Shown here: positions 51,563 through 60,918 of the stretch, piece after piece
Layout: every line of letters begins with the position of its first letter
Numbering within the stretch: the first letter of the stretch is position 1
Assembly (NCBI RefSeq): GCF_052161615.1
Contig: NZ_CP197417.1
Coordinates: 1,798,001-1,862,000 of the forward strand
Direction of reading: 5' to 3'
Source of the DNA: Aeoliella sp052161615
GTDB taxonomy: Bacteria > Planctomycetota > Planctomycetia > Pirellulales > Lacipirellulaceae
DNA length: 64,000 bases
Program-made: the position numbers and the translations under genes
The notes under the pieces: generated by a model
What the model was told of the DNA's origin: nothing
The model's database searches: none
The model's input: only the letters and a program-made list of their open reading frames with translations

Positions 51563-53182
51563 TTAAGCAGCGTTGTGGATCCAGCCTCGAAGGATGCTCG
51601 CAGCGGCGTCTGGATCTTCACGGACCATCTCGCTCAAATCCTCTTTCAGCGATTCGGTTTTCTTGATGCGCAGTTTGGGCCGCTCCCCTTGGGGGTCTTG
51701 GCTATCACTCGCTTCGTTGGTCTTGCTACCGAAGTCGACTTCCATTGCAGGAGCAGCCGTCGGGCCCGTGTTGGTCGAGGGGCGAATTGCCGAACGGAGA
51801 AGCAGCAAACTCACGCCCGCTAATCCGAGCATCGAGAGCGTTCCCCAATACTGACCGGTCCAGGCAAGTGCCGTATCGGCAACCGATGGTTCCGGGGGCA
51901 ATGGCTGCTTGATGGAGTCGATGAAGATCACTTCCACCTGACGATACTCATCCTCACCGAGCGAGAGTCGGGGCAGAATGTTTTGAACGTACCGTTCGAT
52001 GTCGAGCTTAAGGGCGCTCTCCATCGTTTGCCGTTCGGTGTCGGTCAGCTTGGTGGGGTCGCCTTCCGGATTCTTTTGCATCCAGATGCTTTGCACGTAC
52101 TCGCGAGGAACGGCGATGGAGGCGCGAAGCTCTTTCGGCTTAAATCCGACGAATAGCTCTTGCGTGGTTTCCTGGCCAACTGCGTTCTCTTCGGTGGAAG
52201 TCTCTCGCTCGAGGGTCGACGAATTGGTGCGGGCCAAACCTTCCTCCAGACCGCGCCGGCTGGGGCCATTCGCCGGTGCGCCAGGTTGTCCACCACCATC
52301 GTTGACGGTGGACTGTTCGGTTTCTCGCTGAGTCTCAGAACGGACCGTCTTGCCGTCGCTCGGCGTGATGGTTGTCACGTTCATCGATTTCTTGTTGTCG
52401 AGGTCGGCACTGACTTCGACGCGAACGCCAGGAATGAAGTTAAGCCCCGTCAGAATCGACTGACGGTAAGACTTCATCACTTCCGAGCGGGCTTGCAAGT
52501 ACTGATCGTCGTAGACTTGCTCGCCACCGCCGCCGATGTCGCCGTTCGAACTGGTGACGTTTACTTTTTCGAGCGTCATGCTCGCAAAAGGACCAGCCAC
52601 GAGCTTTTGGATGTTACGGGCACGAACTCGGTCGACGACCTCGCCTGGTTTGGGAGTAATGAAAACACTCGCCGAGGCGTTGTTGCGCTGGTTGAAGCCG
52701 CGACGCTCCTGGATGTCGACCATCACATGGGCACTTTCCACCCAGTCCATCTTCGATACGATCAAGGAGAGCTGGTTTTCGCGAGCAACTTTAGTGCGAA
52801 GCTCCCACTGCTGCCGGCTTTCCATAGGGCTCGCGCGATCGATTGCAGCATCCATGAAGGTGGCGAAGTTGTCGGGCAGCGCACCCGCACTGGCGATAGC
52901 AGCAATACACTCTTGCTGCTTTGAGGTTGGTACGGCGATGCGATTGCCTTCGACCTGCCAGCCGGCAATCCGGGCTTCGGCCATGGCGGCTTCCATGCGG
53001 TTGATCTCGCCCTGTGAGAATCGCTCTCCTCCAAACAGAAATGCGTCGGGACCGGCCGCGGTGTTCTGAAACAGGTAGGCGACGCTTACCACGGCGACTA
53101 CCAACAGCAGTCCAGCGGTGATCCGTGCACCGGGAGTCATCGACTGAAACAGATCGCGCAGTTGGGCAATCAGATTGTTCAC
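51563..53182 (-). CDS. fliF: Flagellar MS-ring protein FliF
   Basis: The 539-residue protein has two membrane helices (about 20-40 and 452-470) and the ring-building motifs between them, including KMDWVESAHVMVDIQER and VRARNIQKLVAGPFASMT. It forms the ring in the inner membrane on which FliG mounts through the C-terminal tail (ESLKEDLSEMVREDPDAAA). Length is normal. Confidence 0.95.
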   Translation of the reverse strand: MNNLIAQLRDLFQSMTPGARITAGLLLVVAVVSVAYLFQNTAAGPDAFLFGGERFSQGEINRMEAAMAEARIAGWQVEGNRIAVPTSKQQECIAAIASAGALPDNFATFMDAAIDRASPMESRQQWELRTKVARENQLSLIVSKMDWVESAHVMVDIQERRGFNQRNNASASVFITPKPGEVVDRVRARNIQKLVAGPFASMTLEKVNVTSSNGDIGGGGEQVYDDQYLQARSEVMKSYRQSILTGLNFIPGVRVEVSADLDNKKSMNVTTITPSDGKTVRSETQRETEQSTVNDGGGQPGAPANGPSRRGLEEGLARTNSSTLERETSTEENAVGQETTQELFVGFKPKELRASIAVPREYVQSIWMQKNPEGDPTKLTDTERQTMESALKLDIERYVQNILPRLSLGEDEYRQVEVIFIDSIKQPLPPEPSVADTALAWTGQYWGTLSMLGLAGVSLLLLRSAIRPSTNTGPTAAPAMEVDFGSKTNEASDSQDPQGERPKLRIKKTESLKEDLSEMVREDPDAAASILRGWIHNAA

Positions 53183-53250
53183 AGAGTTCCGTCCATGGAG
53201 TTAATCACATCCGCCAGCATCCTGCCGGCGTTCGCTTCATCGATTCAGGG

Positions 53251-53550
53251 CTAGATGCGAATGTCGCGGATTTCGCGGTACACGTCCATCGCTTTGTTTC
53301 GCATCTGCATGGTGAGCTTGAACGCCAAATCGGCCTTCTGCACAGCGGATAGTACTTCCGCTGGGTTCACATCCTCGCCTGTCATCAGCGCTTCCACCGC
53401 CTTGTCGGCGTCGTGCTGCATGGTGTTCACCTCTTTGATCGAGTCCACCAGCATGTTCTTAAACGACGCCGAGTCACTCGCACCCGGTGCCTTTGCGGAG
53501 GGCAGGGTTGGAAGCGAGGTCGTCGAGGTGAGGGAGCCAATGTTGTTCAT
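53251..53550 (-). CDS. fliE: Flagellar rod-MS ring adaptor FliE
   Basis: This 99-residue protein joins the rod to FliF. The family helix region AVQKADLAFKLTMQMRNKA and the tail AMDVYREIRDIRI are clear. The N-terminal part is Ser/Pro-rich and variable. Confidence 0.94.
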   Translation of the reverse strand: MNNIGSLTSTTSLPTLPSAKAPGASDSASFKNMLVDSIKEVNTMQHDADKAVEALMTGEDVNPAEVLSAVQKADLAFKLTMQMRNKAMDVYREIRDIRI

Positions 53551-53594
53551 GATGGCACGCGAGGGGAGGGGAGGGCGGTGTCACCGTTGTCTTG

Positions 53595-54005
53595 TTAGGC
53601 GATAATGCGAAGCGATTGCTGCGTAATGTCTTTGGAAATCTCCAGCACACCGACATTCGCCTCGTACGCCCGCGTGGCCTGCATTGCATCGACCATCTCT
53701 AAGGTCATGTCGACGTTTGGATAGCGAACATAGCCTTCGCTATCCGCGTCGGGGTGGCTGGGCTGGTACTTCATCAATGGCGCGGCCTTCGAGATCTCGA
53801 CGCTGCCGACTTTTACACCAGCCCCACCACCGGAGGAGTGTATCGAGGTGTCCGTCTGGAACGTGACGTAGCGAGGTTGGTAAGGCTCGGCCTGACCAAA
53901 CTCGTTTCGCGTGGTCGACATGTTCGCCAAGTTGGACGAAATGGCGTTCAGGCGCATGCGCTGCGCGACGAGGCCACTTGTGCTGATGTCGAAACTGCCA
54001 AACAT
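53595..54005 (-). CDS. flgC: Flagellar proximal rod protein FlgC
   Basis: The 136-residue protein has rod family motifs: the N-terminal SGLVAQRMRLNAISSNLANM and C-terminal YVRYPNVDMTLEMVDAMQAT. FlgC and FlgB build the proximal rod. It is between flgB and fliE in the usual order. Confidence 0.96.
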   Translation of the reverse strand: MFGSFDISTSGLVAQRMRLNAISSNLANMSTTRNEFGQAEPYQPRYVTFQTDTSIHSSGGGAGVKVGSVEISKAAPLMKYQPSHPDADSEGYVRYPNVDMTLEMVDAMQATRAYEANVGVLEISKDITQQSLRIIA

Positions 54006-54048
54006 TGTTTAATGTCCCGTAGTGTTTTAGGTCGAAACCGTAAGCATC

Positions 54049-54480
54049 TTAAGCCACCCGTTCGGAGATGGCCGACTCTAACAAGCGAAACTGTTGCGAC
54101 AGTAAACTGACCGCCACGCTATGAAGACTTTGATTCTTCGCAAGCTCGGCGACTTGGGATTCGAGGCTAACGTCGCTGAGGTCGTGGTAAAGGATGTGTT
54201 TGGTGGACTCGCTGACCTCGTCGAATTGCTCCAAGTGCTGCTCGCGTTCGTGCGGCATCATCAAGCCAGGTGAAAGTTCGGGCTCGGGAGGCGCGTTGCG
54301 AGCTTCGATGGCTCTCTTGAGGCTCTTTTGAAACAACTCAGGCGATAGGTCCCGCGTCTTGTACCCGGGAGTGTCAATGTTGGCAATGTTGCCTGCGAGT
54401 ACTCCGTGGCGTGACTGAGCAAAATTGACGGTCTGCTCTAGGACAGGCACGGAGGACTGGTTGAGCAAGGTGGGTAACAT
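54049..54480 (-). CDS. flgB: Flagellar proximal rod protein FlgB
   Basis: The 143-residue protein has the family N-terminus (NFAQSRHGVLAGNIANIDTP, GYKTRDL). Start at 54480 is preferred to one at 54558 since the extra residues are not family-like and would lie over the sigma-54 promoter. It is the first gene of the large flagellar operon. Confidence 0.95.
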   Translation of the reverse strand: MLPTLLNQSSVPVLEQTVNFAQSRHGVLAGNIANIDTPGYKTRDLSPELFQKSLKRAIEARNAPPEPELSPGLMMPHEREQHLEQFDEVSESTKHILYHDLSDVSLESQVAELAKNQSLHSVAVSLLSQQFRLLESAISERVA

Positions 54481-54536
54481 GAGGGCCTTTCGCTTCGGTT
54501 CGCGCGTGCGATTCGCATCCGCGCCATGGTGATCTT

Positions 54537-54552
54537 TGCAATGGGCGTACCA
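54537..54552 (-). promoter_or_regulatory. Sigma-54 promoter before flgB
   Basis: On the minus strand the segment reads TGGTACG-CCCA-TTGCA. The -24/-12 consensus is TGGCACG-N4-TTGC(A/T), so only one position differs and spacing is exact. It stands 57 bases before the flgB start and just past the end of the NtrC-type activator gene. Confidence 0.82.
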
Positions 54553-54708
54553 ACTCACAGAGCTCGCCCGGGGAATCCCGCCGACTCGCTAGAACCAGTT
54601 GTTTTCGCCACTTCTCGCGTTTGCCAAGTCGTCGCCAGACTCTCAATCTCCGCAGCTTACAAGGCAATTGTTGCCCTGCTATCGGCAGCTTTCGCCGCTA
54701 GCAAGCCA

Positions 54709-56097
54709 CTAAGCTGCGTCCTCCAAGGCTCTTTCCCGTGGTGCAACTCCGTAGGTTCGCAGTTTGCCACTTAGTGTTCTTAGTCCAATTCCCAGAGCCG
54801 CCGCGGTACGCGCACGATGGCCTGCGTGCCTCTCGAGCGTCGCCAAGATGACTTGGCGTTCGAGGTCGGCGAGCGTGATGTCGAGAGGTACGACCGGTTC
54901 CGTTGGTGGCTGGGGCGTTTCATGGGACACTTCAAGCCAGGGCCGTAGGGTGTCCGCGGCGATGCTCTCTCGATCTGCTAGCACGCAGGCACGTGTCACG
55001 ACGTTCTGCAACTCGCGAACATTACCCGGCCAGTGGTAATCGACCATCAACTCGATGGCGTTGGTTTCCAGTTCGCGTGGCGGGCCACCGAGTCGCGCGT
55101 TCGCTTGCGCGACGAAGTGCGCGGCCAGATGAGGAATGTCCTCGCGGCGATTGCGCAGCGGTGGGACTTCGATTGGCACGACGTTCAGTCGATAGAAGAG
55201 GTCCTCACGAAACCGGCCACGGGCTACTTCTTGGCGAAGGTCGCGGTTTGTCGAAGCCAACACGCGGACATCAGCTTGAATGCTGGAGCTTGAGCCCACT
55301 GGTTCGAAGGTTCGTTCCTGCAACACGCGGAGCAGTTTGGCTTGGAGGCCCAGATTGATTTCTGTGATTTCGTCCAGCAGAAGTGTGCTGCCCTGTGCCA
55401 GCTCAAATCGTCCGACCCTATCTGCGTCGGCACCGGTGAATGCTCCGCGACGATGGCCAAACAACTCGCTCTCAGTGAGTTGCTCGGAAAGCACGGGGCA
55501 GTTAAGGCTAACCAGTTCCTTGCCGGCTCGTGAACTCGCCATATGCAGCGAGCGAGCAACCAATTCTTTACCAACGCCGCTCTCGCCACAGATAAGCACG
55601 GTTTCATCCGTCCGGCCAATCTGGGAAATCTGCCGGCGTAGCGACTGCATGGCGAGGCTTTCACCCACCATGGAGCGATCGCTGGATCCCACAGTCTCTC
55701 CGCGATGCTCGCCTGTTACGATCCGACCCTGCGAGCAAGCACTGGCCACGGCGCTTTCGAGCCGATCGATATCGAAAGGCTTCTCAAGGTAGTCGAACGC
55801 TCCCAGTCGCATGGCTTCGACCGCCGTGCCGACGCTGGCGTGTGCGGTCACCATCAACACTTGGGTGGAAATAGCAAGCCGCACAATTTCCTGAATGAAC
55901 TCAAGGCCATCCATACCAGGCATTTGAAGGTCGGTGATAACCACGTCGCAAGTGTGGCATTTTAAATGCGCTAGGCCTTCAACGGCACTCGCACAAGAAT
56001 GCACGCGGTAGCCGGTCGATTCCAGCGCACGAGCGACCGACTCGCGGGCGCGAGCATGATCGTCGACAATCAAGATGCGTGGCATTTCACTAGCCAT
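54709..56097 (-). CDS. NtrC-type sigma-54 activator (FlrC/AtoC-like response regulator)
   Basis: The 462-residue protein has a receiver domain (ILIVDDHARARESV, phospho-acceptor Asp in DVVITDLQMPGMDG), an AAA+ sigma-54 contact domain (Walker A GESGVGKELVARSL, GAFTGA in HRRGAFTGADADR) and a C-terminal Fis-type HTH (HAGHRARTAAALGIGLRTLSGK). All functional residues are intact. It needs a kinase, which is encoded three bases upstream, and lies before the flgB promoter, so it is most likely the flagellar master activator like FlrC or FleR. Confidence 0.95.
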   Translation of the reverse strand: MASEMPRILIVDDHARARESVARALESTGYRVHSCASAVEGLAHLKCHTCDVVITDLQMPGMDGLEFIQEIVRLAISTQVLMVTAHASVGTAVEAMRLGAFDYLEKPFDIDRLESAVASACSQGRIVTGEHRGETVGSSDRSMVGESLAMQSLRRQISQIGRTDETVLICGESGVGKELVARSLHMASSRAGKELVSLNCPVLSEQLTESELFGHRRGAFTGADADRVGRFELAQGSTLLLDEITEINLGLQAKLLRVLQERTFEPVGSSSSIQADVRVLASTNRDLRQEVARGRFREDLFYRLNVVPIEVPPLRNRREDIPHLAAHFVAQANARLGGPPRELETNAIELMVDYHWPGNVRELQNVVTRACVLADRESIAADTLRPWLEVSHETPQPPTEPVVPLDITLADLERQVILATLERHAGHRARTAAALGIGLRTLSGKLRTYGVAPRERALEDAA

Positions 56098-56100
56098 AAT

Positions 56101-57024
56101 CTAGGCAGCCATTCCCAGGCGTCCGCGTCCTTGGCGTGGAAACCGCAGAGTGAAAGCCGCGCCACCTTCCGGGCAGTTAGTGACCGATACCGAGCCGCCG
56201 TGGGCCTGTGCGATGTGTTCGACGATCGACAGCCCTAAGCCGGTACCGGTGTTCTTTGTTGAGAAAAACGGCTCAAACAACTTGCGGCGAAACTGTTCGG
56301 GGACGCCGTCCCCGCTGTCGGCCACCTCAAGTTCCAGCGCTTCGTCGTTCTCGTAAGAGGTGATGACGAGATCGCCCCCGTCGGGCATGGCGTCCAGGGC
56401 GTTCAGCACCAGGTTGAGCACTGCTCGGCGTACCATCTCGCGATCGCCGCTCATCACCGTGTTGGGTGGGATGTCCAGATCGACGTCGACTGCCTGGGCA
56501 TCAAGCTGCGGCATGAGCGATTCGATGATCTCTTCGACCATCGTGCCAACAAGAAAGCTGCTGGGTTGTGGTTGGCGATGGGCGGTGAAGCTTAATAAAT
56601 CGTTCACGGTAGCCTCCAGGGAGTAGAACCCTGCCTCGACAAGAGCCAGGGTTTCGAGCGCCCCGACGTCGCCCGACAGACGGCGACGAAGCAAACTCAG
56701 GTTTAACGTAACGGGTACCAGATTGTTCTTGACCTCGTGGGCCACGTGCGAAGCCATTTGCCCTAAGTCGGCCAGTCGATTCTTACGCGCAAGCTCGCGG
56801 TTCTTACGTTCTAGCTCGTCACTTAGTCTTGCCACTTCGGCGTGAAGTGCGGTGTGAGTTCTTTCCAACCGCTCGGTGGCCATGTTCCAGGCGTCGAGTA
56901 GCGTTTCTAAGTCGCTATCTGCCGAGAGCTCGTCGTCTACCGGCGCGTGCACCAGCCTCAGCAGAGGTGCTTCGTCGTTATTCGGCGATGGTGGCGTGGA
57001 TTGGTTCATGCTTGGTACCGTCAC
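56101..57024 (-). CDS. Soluble sensor histidine kinase (FlrB-like)
   Basis: The 307-residue kinase starts at GTG 57024 (or ATG 57009) and overlaps the stop of the upstream gene. It has no membrane segment. A coiled coil (ERTHTALHAEVARLSDELER) leads to the H-box HVAHEVKNNLVPVTL, then N, G1 and G2 boxes (VLNLVLNALDAMPDGG, LEVADSGDGVPEQFRRK, GTGLGLSIVEHIA). It probably phosphorylates the activator encoded next. It would sense an inside signal such as completion of an early flagellar stage, as FlrB/FleS do; this is inference. Confidence 0.93.
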   Translation of the reverse strand: MTVPSMNQSTPPSPNNDEAPLLRLVHAPVDDELSADSDLETLLDAWNMATERLERTHTALHAEVARLSDELERKNRELARKNRLADLGQMASHVAHEVKNNLVPVTLNLSLLRRRLSGDVGALETLALVEAGFYSLEATVNDLLSFTAHRQPQPSSFLVGTMVEEIIESLMPQLDAQAVDVDLDIPPNTVMSGDREMVRRAVLNLVLNALDAMPDGGDLVITSYENDEALELEVADSGDGVPEQFRRKLFEPFFSTKNTGTGLGLSIVEHIAQAHGGSVSVTNCPEGGAAFTLRFPRQGRGRLGMAA

Positions 57025-57515
57025 TACCGACCTCCCGCCAGCAGGTCAAGACGCACATCGGCGTTTGGCATTTCGGCGACCACCGCTCGATGGTGTGGTC
57101 CGCGATGCTGTTGGTAGGCATCCGCAGCTTGATGGGCCGTATTGGCACGGCGAAGTTGCTGGGCGACTTCATCGCGACGTTCGGTCATTCGAGCTTCTTG
57201 GGCCCGCTCCAAGTCCATCACTTCGCTCAACAGTTGCTGGCACTCGGCGGCTTTGGTCGCACATGCCGACCGATCTGCTGGAGATCGCCAAACGCGGCTA
57301 TCCGGGTCTTCGGCTTGGAAGGGGCGGAGCCCTCGCTCGACCATCTGTAACGCCGCGATAAGATGTTGTTTCGCACCGAGCAGTTGCAGCAAAGCCGTTG
57401 TGGCCGATTCGTCGACCAACTTCTGCTGCCGCATACCAATGTCGCGAAGCTGCACCAAAATGAGGTGCTTCTTGCGAATCAACTCGGCGAGATTGTCGGT
57501 GGCCAGGGCAGTCAT
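57024..57515 (-). CDS. flgN: FlgN-like flagellar chaperone
   Basis: The 163-residue protein is an all-helical coil, like FlgN and FlgN-like export chaperones: NLAELIRKKHLILVQLRDIG and TALLQLLGAKQHLIAALQMV. The start at 57515 is preferred because earlier codons overlap the TPR gene. FlgN binds hook-filament junction proteins, which are not in this window. Call is based on helical pattern and place, so moderate. Confidence 0.65.
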   Translation of the reverse strand: MTALATDNLAELIRKKHLILVQLRDIGMRQQKLVDESATTALLQLLGAKQHLIAALQMVERGLRPFQAEDPDSRVWRSPADRSACATKAAECQQLLSEVMDLERAQEARMTERRDEVAQQLRRANTAHQAADAYQQHRGPHHRAVVAEMPNADVRLDLLAGGR

Positions 57516-57559
57516 TGCAACTAACGGGTCAGGTGAAAAACAGCTTCTCGGTACGTTGG

Positions 57560-60016
57560 TTACCACTTTCGCATTTCGGTGAGCATCAGCTCCCATTCGC
57601 TGCGGGTAAAATTTGTGGTCGCTAAGAAGTCCGCGTCAGCGGGTAGTTGCGCTAGCAACTGCAGCGCCTGATCAATGTTCAATCGCGCCTTCACCGGCTC
57701 TTTTCGCCGCTGTTGGCAGTTGGCAATCTGGACAAAGGTCTCGAGAACGAAGGGCTCGTTCTGGTAAAGGGTCGAGACGTTCGAGAATTCGTCAATGGCG
57801 TCGCGGAAGCGTTCGGGTGAACCTTCGACTCTTCCAAGTTCGAATAATGCCGAGCCTTTGAACATGTAGCAGTTGCGAAGCATTGCCCGATCAAGGGGCG
57901 ATACCGAGTTGCTACCCGCGATGTCGCTGCGAACTTTTTCGTAGTGTCGTAGCGCCTCGTTTAACAGCTTTTGCACTTCGCGGGTGCTACTTTCTCGCTC
58001 GTTGGCTGTTTTTGCCTTGTCGAGATCTGCAAGTGGCTTATTAGCAGCCTGCCGATAAGACTCGGCAATCATGTAGTTCGCCAGCCGTGCTTTGCCGGTG
58101 TCGATGTCACGCTCGACTGCTTCAGATAGGCGGTCGATCGCGTCGTCGAAGTTGCCCGTGTCGTGCAGCAGTCGACCGAGCTCGAACAGCGACTCGCGCC
58201 ACTCGGCGCTTTGGGGAGTTAAGCCGCTGCTGTGAAGATTCGCCAACAGCAGTTGTTCAGCATCGCGAATACGGCTGTTTTCGCGTAGCGCTTTGGCACA
58301 ATCAAGCCTGGCGCGGAAAACCGCGGCGTCCTGCGGGTGTAACTCGATGCACTCTTCGAGAGCGAGAATTCCGTCTTCCGCTTTGCCAAGTGCTAGGTTG
58401 GCTTGCCCCAGCAGCAGTAGTGCCTGTGCATTTCGTTGCACGGGCTCGTTGCGTAGGTAGTCACCGAGCATGCGGGCCGCGCTCGAGTAACTTTGCCCGT
58501 CGAAGTAAGCTTGAGCGCTGTCCCAGACGGCGGTGGTGTACTTGCGTGTCGCAAACTCACGTTTTGCTAGCTGTTCGTATTCAAGTCCCGCTTCGCGTAG
58601 TCGAAGGCGCCCTTCATGAAGATCGGCCTGGCGGTCGCCGCCCTGCTCGCCTGCGTGCTCGATCAGATGTTTCCCCCAGGCCGTTCGAGTGTGCGCCAGT
58701 AGTTCTATCTGCTTGGTCTTCCCAAGTAGAGGGCCTAGCTGCTCAGCAAGTGTCAGCGCCGATTCGAACTGGTCCCGAGCAAGAAAATCGGCGTGCGCGG
58801 CTACCATTCGCTGGCGCAGGTCGTGCAGGGGCAGGTAAGCATTGCGATAGGAGCTTGGACTCTCGAGCATCGACAGGCTGCGGCGATAGGCTGTTAGGGC
58901 CTGAGCGTCGTCACGCTTAAACTCGCGATACAAGTCGCCCTCACCCACGGACGCTGCGACTCCAGCAGTTGAAGAAGTGAATAGCTTGCGGACTCGCTCG
59001 AACTGACGTATCGCGTCGTTCGTCGCACCAGTGAGCGCGTAGGCATCGCCGACGAGCAGCATCGCCTCTTCTGCCGCGTCGTCGGATGGCGAGATTTGTT
59101 TCAGCTGATCGATCGAGGCTGCCACCGAGTCGTGAAGCTTTGTAGGCCTAGCGTCCGGATCGAGGTGCACGCCAAGATGCCGGCGAAGTTCTTCGACATC
59201 GATTCGACCCGCAGTTAGAGCTTGCTCGCTTGCAGAGATTTGATCGCTCGGGATTGCTTGCAAAGTTGCCCGCGCTTCATTGAATCTTCCGAGCCTTGAA
59301 AGGACTTCGATTCGCTTGCAAAGCGTGGTGACTCGGTCGCGGCCTGTAAGGTGTTCGCCTTCAAGAGCTGCGTCGATGTGCTTCATCGCCTTTTGATATT
59401 CAGGAGGGTCGGCCTCGATGCAGGCTGTGGCTAATGACAGGTTCAGTTGTGTCGGATCGCCTTTGGAGGTCGCGAGGGCTTCTTCGAGTACCTCGAGCCC
59501 CGCCGCTGTCTCGCCGCATTCAAGGAGCGACCGACCCAGCAAGTAGCAACCCTCTTCCGTTCGTCCCTTGGGAAATCCGCACGACTTGGCTTCCTGCAGG
59601 TACTTCGAAGCAATCAAGTACTGACTCTGGCGCATGGCCGGAGACCAGTGCGTGTCGGCTTCTGCGGCTTTAGTAGCTCCTAACACGAAGAGGGGGCCGC
59701 CGTACTCGTGGGATGTTAACGTCCCGGCGTCGGTCATTTGGGCGACGAGATATCTCGCTTCTTCCCACTCATGCTTATCGTAGGCGGCCAGGGCATCGTC
59801 AATGGTCGGAATACCGCTCTGAACGGTAAGGGCGGCCAAGTACAACCAAGTGCCCACCGTTCCGACGACTAAGAGTAGCAGGCCAGTGCCGACGGCGATG
59901 CTACGAATGGGACTAGCGCTTGCCCATTGCCGCACCGCCTGGATGCTGCCGATCAGTGTACGGCGCTGGCGAGGCGGCGCGTCGTTGTTCGATTTGGAAG
60001 GTTCGGCAGCAGCCAC
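57560..60016 (-). CDS. Membrane-anchored TPR repeat protein, flagellar-linked
   Basis: The 818-residue protein has a basic N-terminus, one membrane helix near residues 40-62 (VGTGLLLLVVGTVGTWLYL), then a long stack of TPR units, for instance EEARYLVAQMTD and ALLLLGQANLALGKAEDGIL. It lies 44 bases upstream of flgN in the same direction and is probably co-transcribed. The role is unknown; it might organise the flagellar pole or peptidoglycan around it. No enzyme motif is present. Confidence 0.82.
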   Translation of the reverse strand: MAAAEPSKSNNDAPPRQRRTLIGSIQAVRQWASASPIRSIAVGTGLLLLVVGTVGTWLYLAALTVQSGIPTIDDALAAYDKHEWEEARYLVAQMTDAGTLTSHEYGGPLFVLGATKAAEADTHWSPAMRQSQYLIASKYLQEAKSCGFPKGRTEEGCYLLGRSLLECGETAAGLEVLEEALATSKGDPTQLNLSLATACIEADPPEYQKAMKHIDAALEGEHLTGRDRVTTLCKRIEVLSRLGRFNEARATLQAIPSDQISASEQALTAGRIDVEELRRHLGVHLDPDARPTKLHDSVAASIDQLKQISPSDDAAEEAMLLVGDAYALTGATNDAIRQFERVRKLFTSSTAGVAASVGEGDLYREFKRDDAQALTAYRRSLSMLESPSSYRNAYLPLHDLRQRMVAAHADFLARDQFESALTLAEQLGPLLGKTKQIELLAHTRTAWGKHLIEHAGEQGGDRQADLHEGRLRLREAGLEYEQLAKREFATRKYTTAVWDSAQAYFDGQSYSSAARMLGDYLRNEPVQRNAQALLLLGQANLALGKAEDGILALEECIELHPQDAAVFRARLDCAKALRENSRIRDAEQLLLANLHSSGLTPQSAEWRESLFELGRLLHDTGNFDDAIDRLSEAVERDIDTGKARLANYMIAESYRQAANKPLADLDKAKTANERESSTREVQKLLNEALRHYEKVRSDIAGSNSVSPLDRAMLRNCYMFKGSALFELGRVEGSPERFRDAIDEFSNVSTLYQNEPFVLETFVQIANCQQRRKEPVKARLNIDQALQLLAQLPADADFLATTNFTRSEWELMLTEMRKW

Positions 60017-60046
60017 TTAGCCATCCTTGGCATCGGCGGAAAACGC

Positions 60047-60062
60047 AGCAAGCTTCGTGCTC
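60047..60062 (-). promoter_or_regulatory. Weak sigma-54-like element before the TPR gene
   Basis: Minus strand GAGCACG-AAGC-TTGCT has exact spacing and a perfect -12 TTGCT, but the essential -24 GG reads AG. It stands 31 bases before the TPR gene start. A weak candidate only. Confidence 0.28.
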
Positions 60063-60171
60063 GCGAGTGAGCGCAGTCCGTCCGAATGGCTTCTACAGAG
60101 TCAGCAAACTAGCGTCAATGCAAAAGAATGCTAGCACCGTAGGTGCTTGAAGTGGGCCACCACTTCCGAGC

Positions 60172-60918
60172 TCAGTTGCCGCAGACGTGTTCCATCACCC
60201 AGCGATTGACGTCCGCTAACATGCAGGTGGTCAGGTCATCGTCGCCAGGGTATTGACGGAGCGAAACGCTGCAACCCGCAGAATGCAGAAGTCGCAGATC
60301 ACTGCAAACGGCCAACTCGGGGTAGCCTTGATAGTCGCGAGCCGACGCAATGAACAGCGGCAGGGATCGCACTCGATTGATGCTTCTAAGCAAGCCATGA
60401 CGGCGAGGAAGTCGGCCATTGAGCGAAGCGGCGCCAGCGAATCGGTGGGGCGATTGCAGCGCCAAACGGAGTGCCATGGAGCCACCATCTCCGTGACCAA
60501 TCAGGAAGACTCGCTCGCTGTGGATGTTGAACTCCTGGCGAGCTAATTGGATCGCCTCGCTCACTGCGGCGTCCGCCGCTGCAATAGCCGCGGGTTGCTG
60601 AACCCAGCGGTGACCCTTCATGACACGATTGCACTCGTGGGAGCCCCGCGGAGCGACGGCCACGAAGTTCTGTGTACTCAAATGCTGCATGACCTGCGGC
60701 AGATGACGCTCGCTACCACCACGATCGTGAAGCCAAACCAATAGAGGATAGGCGTAGCCGGGCTCGTAATTCAGTGGCAAGAACGATGCCACTGGAGCCG
60801 CTAGGGCTGAGCGAACACGCTGTTCGACCAGTGCGGTCGCCATCGCGTTATCGGGAAGGGTGGGGATTAGTTTTTGCCATTGGTGATCGCTTGCTGCTTG
60901 GACGGCAAGTCGGTTCAT
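60172..60918 (-). CDS. Alpha/beta hydrolase-like protein lacking catalytic residues
   Basis: The 248-residue protein has the fold of the carboxylesterase/phospholipase group: oxyanion-loop VWLHDRGGSE and nucleophile elbow FLIGHGDGGSMALRLAL (141-157). The nucleophile Ser is replaced by Gly143 (GHGDG for the usual GFSQG), and the catalytic His region reads YPGDDDLTTCML instead of a Gly-His. The Asp in ARDYQGY may remain. So it is probably not an active esterase, unless other residues take over. It is monocistronic between the flagellar run and mdh. Confidence 0.72.
   Translation of the reverse strand: MNRLAVQAASDHQWQKLIPTLPDNAMATALVEQRVRSALAAPVASFLPLNYEPGYAYPLLVWLHDRGGSERHLPQVMQHLSTQNFVAVAPRGSHECNRVMKGHRWVQQPAAIAAADAAVSEAIQLARQEFNIHSERVFLIGHGDGGSMALRLALQSPHRFAGAASLNGRLPRRHGLLRSINRVRSLPLFIASARDYQGYPELAVCSDLRLLHSAGCSVSLRQYPGDDDLTTCMLADVNRWVMEHVCGN

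Noticed and set aside
57510..57530. Sigma-54-like TGACCCG-TTAG-TTGCA at the flgN start
   Set aside because: The -24 GG is GA, and the -12 box touches the start codon, so no transcript with flgN's own start could begin there.
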